Source of the DNA: an uncultured Porphyromonadaceae bacterium
GTDB lineage: Bacteria; Bacteroidota; Bacteroidia; Bacteroidales; Barnesiellaceae
Direction: 5' to 3'
Assembly (NCBI GenBank): GCA_900538555.1
Contig: UPYI01000019.1
Span: 1-64,000, forward strand
DNA: 64,000 bases
Below the pieces are notes generated by a model. It did no database searches. It was given only the letters and a program-made list of their open reading frames with translations, and had not been told where the DNA came from. Made by a program: the position numbers and the translations under genes. Below, piece after piece: positions 61,452-64,000 of this stretch (the stretch's first letter is position 1; every line of letters starts with the position of its first letter).

Positions 61452-62699
61452 CTATTTTTCGGCATCGAGCAACTCGATAAGCATCAACAGCGCCTGACGC
61501 GATGCCCGTTGTATAACCCCATCGCGCGTCCCCGAAAAACGGCACAGCCGGCTCTCAGTCCGCATGCCTTTCCGGCACGCGATCCACACCGTGCCGACCG
61601 GCTTCTCTGCCGTACCGCCATCGGGTCCGGCTATTCCGGAAGTAGCGACGGCACAATCGGTCTGTAACAACTGCTGCACTCCTTCCACCATTTGTTCCAC
61701 CACCTCACGGCTTACCGCACCGCAGCGGAGCAACGTATCGCGATTCACGCCCAATACCTTTTCTTTTACCTCGTTGGCATAAGAAACGACACTACCTTTA
61801 TAATAAGCAGAGCTTCCGGGTATCTCGGTAATCTGATGGGCTATGTTTCCGCCGGTACAACTTTCAGCCGTCGCCAAAGTCAGTCCCCTCCGTTGAAGCA
61901 TCTTGCCCAATGCTCCTGCCAAAGTCGTATCTTCGTCACAAAACAGATGATCGCCCAAGATCGCACGCAGGCGCGCCGCCTGTTGTTCCAATACGGAACG
62001 CAAAGTTTCTTCATCGGTTCCGCGTGCCGTCAGCCGCAAACGGATAACACCCGGTTTGGGCAAATAGGCAAGTTTTACCGATGCCGGTAATTCCGCTTCA
62101 AAGTCGGTGAGTGTTTCCGACAGGCGCGATTCGGTAAAACCGCGCACTAACGAGGTGTGATGCAGAATTGCAAAATCGAGCGGAAACCGGTTTCGCAATC
62201 GGGGTATGACTGTCTCGCTCATCGCCGTCTCCATTTCGGACGGGACCCCGGGCATAGACACCAATACTTTTCCGTTTCGGTCGAACCACATAATGGGAGC
62301 AGTTCCCACCCGGTTGGGCAACACATCGCAAACATCGGGTACATAAGCCTGCGAGCGGGTAGAGTCGTTCATCTGGAAACCCCGTTCCCGAAACAACTCC
62401 TCGTTGTGCCGGAGTACCGAGTCATCGAATATCATCGTGCCTCCGAAATAATCGCACAGTGTCTGTTTGGTAATATCGTCTTTCGTAGGACCCAATCCGC
62501 CGGTCATCAACACGGCATCGACCCGGGCAAAAGCCTGATCCAGCGCCGACGTGATTTCCGCACGCCGGTCGCGCACGGTCGTGATTTCGGTAATCTCCCA
62601 TCCAACCCGATTCATTTCCCGGGCAATCCATCCCGAATTGGTATCGGTCACCTGACCGATCAACAGTTCATCACCGATAACAATGATTTCCGCATTCAT
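61452..62699 (-). CDS. cinA: CinA-family protein
   Basis: 415 residues. N-terminal MoCF-like domain: IGDELLIGQVTDTNSGWIA and MTGGLGPTKDDITKQ. C-terminal nicotinamide-nucleotide amidase-like domain: LATAESCTGGNIAHQITEIPGSS and AVATSGIAGPDGGTAEKPVGTVW. It may recycle pyridine nucleotides (NMN deamidase) and remove damaged ones. Between tsaD and rpmB. Confidence 0.94.
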   Translation of the reverse strand: MNAEIIVIGDELLIGQVTDTNSGWIAREMNRVGWEITEITTVRDRRAEITSALDQAFARVDAVLMTGGLGPTKDDITKQTLCDYFGGTMIFDDSVLRHNEELFRERGFQMNDSTRSQAYVPDVCDVLPNRVGTAPIMWFDRNGKVLVSMPGVPSEMETAMSETVIPRLRNRFPLDFAILHHTSLVRGFTESRLSETLTDFEAELPASVKLAYLPKPGVIRLRLTARGTDEETLRSVLEQQAARLRAILGDHLFCDEDTTLAGALGKMLQRRGLTLATAESCTGGNIAHQITEIPGSSAYYKGSVVSYANEVKEKVLGVNRDTLLRCGAVSREVVEQMVEGVQQLLQTDCAVATSGIAGPDGGTAEKPVGTVWIACRKGMRTESRLCRFSGTRDGVIQRASRQALLMLIELLDAEK

Positions 62700-62784
62700 C
62701 TTTATTATTTTTTTCAGATCTGCGCCCTACCGTGCGCCCTATTTATTTTTCAACGTATCGAAAATCCGACGGAGTCCAATGCCA

Positions 62785-63810
62785 TCAGAATTTGGATTCC
62801 ACCCGGGCAAACGGAGCTTCGGATATATCGCAGAACTGTTTGTCGAGATATTTGTAATAGCCGGTAATCGCCACCATCGCCGCATTATCGGTCGTGAACG
62901 AAAATTTAGGCAGATGAATCTTCCAGCCGTACTTACGGGAATATTCTTCGAAAGCTCCCCGTACACCCGAATTGGCAGATACGCCACCGGCAACCGCCAC
63001 TTCTTTTATACCCAGATTTTTTGCTGCCTTATAGAGTTTATCCATCAATATGGAAACAACCGTAGCCTGCAACGAAGCACAGAGATCCGCCTTGTTTTTT
63101 TCGATGAAATCGGGATCTTCTTTCAATCGGTCACGCAACAGATAGAGAAAAGAGGTTTTCAATCCACTGAAACTGTAATTGTAACCTTCGATATGCGGTT
63201 TGTTCAGAAGAAAGGCTTTCGGATTGCCTTCGCGTGCCAACCGATCGACTATCGGTCCACCCGGATAAGGCATCCCCATGACTTTGGCACATTTGTCGAA
63301 AGCCTCGCCCGCCGCATCGTCGATCGTCTGACCGATCACTTCCATATCGTTGTAGGCTTTTACCAATATAATCTGCGAATTTCCACCCGATACCAACAGG
63401 CAAAGGAATGGAAACGAGGGCTGGTGATCGTCGTCGGCACTCTCTTTGATAAAGTGCGCAAGCACATGCGCCTGCAAATGATTGACATCAATCATCGGAA
63501 TGTTCAACGCCGTAGTAAATCCTTTGGCAAAAGATGTTCCGACCAACAGCGACCCCATCAACCCCGGACCACGGGTAAAGGCTACCGCACTCAACTCCTC
63601 GCGCTCGATACCGGCACGTTTGATCGCTTCCGATACCACCGGTATAATATTCTGCTGATGCGCCCGGGATGCCAATTCGGGAACTACTCCTCCAAATGCC
63701 TCATGTACCGCCTGACTGGCGATCACATTCGACAACATAACTCCGTCGCGAATCACCGCTGCCGACGTATCGTCGCACGAAGATTCTATGCCTAAAATGG
63801 TTATGCTCAT
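62785..63810 (-). CDS. tsaD: tRNA threonylcarbamoyladenosine synthase TsaD
   Basis: 341 residues from MSITILGIESSCDDTSAAV; the frame is open to 63894 through the upstream repeat and is not used. Kae1-type ASKHA fold: metal-binding His in HLQAHVLAH, LVSGGNSQIILV, and a C-terminal VAVAGGVSANSGVRGAF with the Asp in TDNAAMVA. With TsaB and TsaE it makes t6A37 in tRNAs reading ANN codons. Its promoter lies in the repeat at 63840-63871. Confidence 0.95.
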   Translation of the reverse strand: MSITILGIESSCDDTSAAVIRDGVMLSNVIASQAVHEAFGGVVPELASRAHQQNIIPVVSEAIKRAGIEREELSAVAFTRGPGLMGSLLVGTSFAKGFTTALNIPMIDVNHLQAHVLAHFIKESADDDHQPSFPFLCLLVSGGNSQIILVKAYNDMEVIGQTIDDAAGEAFDKCAKVMGMPYPGGPIVDRLAREGNPKAFLLNKPHIEGYNYSFSGLKTSFLYLLRDRLKEDPDFIEKNKADLCASLQATVVSILMDKLYKAAKNLGIKEVAVAGGVSANSGVRGAFEEYSRKYGWKIHLPKFSFTTDNAAMVAITGYYKYLDKQFCDISEAPFARVESKF

Positions 63811-63839
63811 ATCTTGATCGGTTAATCTGTTTTGTGCGA

Positions 63840-63871
63840 CAAAAATAGTGAAAGGCGAGAGCAGAAACAAA
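63840..63871 (-). promoter_or_regulatory. Promoter of tsaD, inside a repeat unit
   Basis: On the minus strand TTTG (63868-63871), a 20-base spacer and TATTTTTG (63840-63847). The spacer is the TCTGCTCTCGCC block of the repeat, so the element itself supplies the promoter. The next unit upstream has C in place of the final G of the box. Confidence 0.72.
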
Positions 63872-64000
63872 TTGTAAAAATGAAATTTTTGCAATTAGGT
63901 TCTGCCGAGCCGCATCCTATTTTATGAAAAAATAGTGAAAGGCGAGAGCAGAAACAAATGGAAAAAATGAAATTTTTGCAATTAGGTTCTGCCGAGCCGC
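63841..64000 (-). repeat. Tandem dispersed elements, 87-bp period, cut by window edge
   Basis: AAAAATAGTGAAAGGCGAGAGCAG begins at 63841 and again at 63928, an 87-bp period. Each unit has GGCGAGAGCAGAAAC, a centre AAAATGAAATTTTT and AGGTTCTGCCGAGCCGC. The second unit stops at the window end. It is a subtype of the same family as the elements at 48327 and 48979. Confidence 0.9.

Noticed and set aside
63811..63894. 28-residue extension of TsaD
   Set aside because: It covers the promoter and repeat; TsaD proteins start at the xITILGIESSCD motif.

Overview
The window is chromosomal DNA of a Bacteroidales bacterium (Bacteroidota). The sequence evidence is a Bacteroidota-type gene set (UpxY antiterminator, tryptophanase resembling the Bacteroides form, DUF4835/PorD-like protein, BT_3928-like DoxX protein, DUF1599, DUF4295, DUF4250), promoters of the TTTG-N19/20-TAnnTTTG type, and almost no Shine-Dalgarno sites. 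Family-level placement (for example Barnesiellaceae) is only a guess. Most of the window is core housekeeping sequence in long minus-strand operons. There is no rRNA, CRISPR array, prophage or intact insertion sequence.

Layout. 0.1-4.5 kb: a coiled-coil protein and a receiver/PEP-synthase-like protein, divergent from glutamate dehydrogenase (4.7-6.0). 6.6-11 kb: an Omp28/choice-of-anchor-J lipoprotein, tryptophanase with a clear promoter, and a small lipoprotein. 11.1-17.6 kb: the operon dnaN, dnaQ-like, coaBC, porD-like, recN, rlmB. 17.9-19.8 kb: a repeat element, a rod-shaped RNA candidate and a secreted protein of unknown function. 19.9-20.4 kb: a four-tRNA operon (Gly, Gly, Leu, Leu). 20.5-24.6 kb: the operon DUF1599, DoxX-like, tpiA, SPOR, folE. 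24.8-31.5 kb: tyrosine recombinase, UpxY, WecA-like transferase and dTDP-rhamnose genes rfbA, C, D, B. 32.2-37.7 kb: thrS-infC-rpmI-rplT and a TPR protein. 38-43.2 kb: NDH-2, an AT-rich orphan, a MATE exporter, an AlkZ-like protein and an FKBP. 43.5-48.3 kb: iorA, iorB, aminotransferase and CoA-transferase, probably oxidising aromatic amino acids to aryl-acetates. 48.7-52.3 kb: DUF4250 and an AsmA protein. 52.2-63.8 kb: tsaD, cinA, rpmB, rpmG, DUF4295, ftsY, rimO and menFDBCE, all on the minus strand.

The most unusual layer lies between the genes. A dispersed family of about 75-90 bp elements (roughly 17 copies, two tandem arrays) shares a CCTCGGCATA block, a central inverted repeat and a TCTGCYCTCGGCTT block. 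The outer ends of several copies are inverted repeats ending in sequence like the -7 promoter box. A second family of perfect or near-perfect palindromes sits where minus-strand operons end. Two transcript candidates without an identified product (18.15-18.31 kb and 31.75-32.04 kb) and a recombinase next to an inverted-repeat-bearing UpxY promoter are the best leads for new biology.
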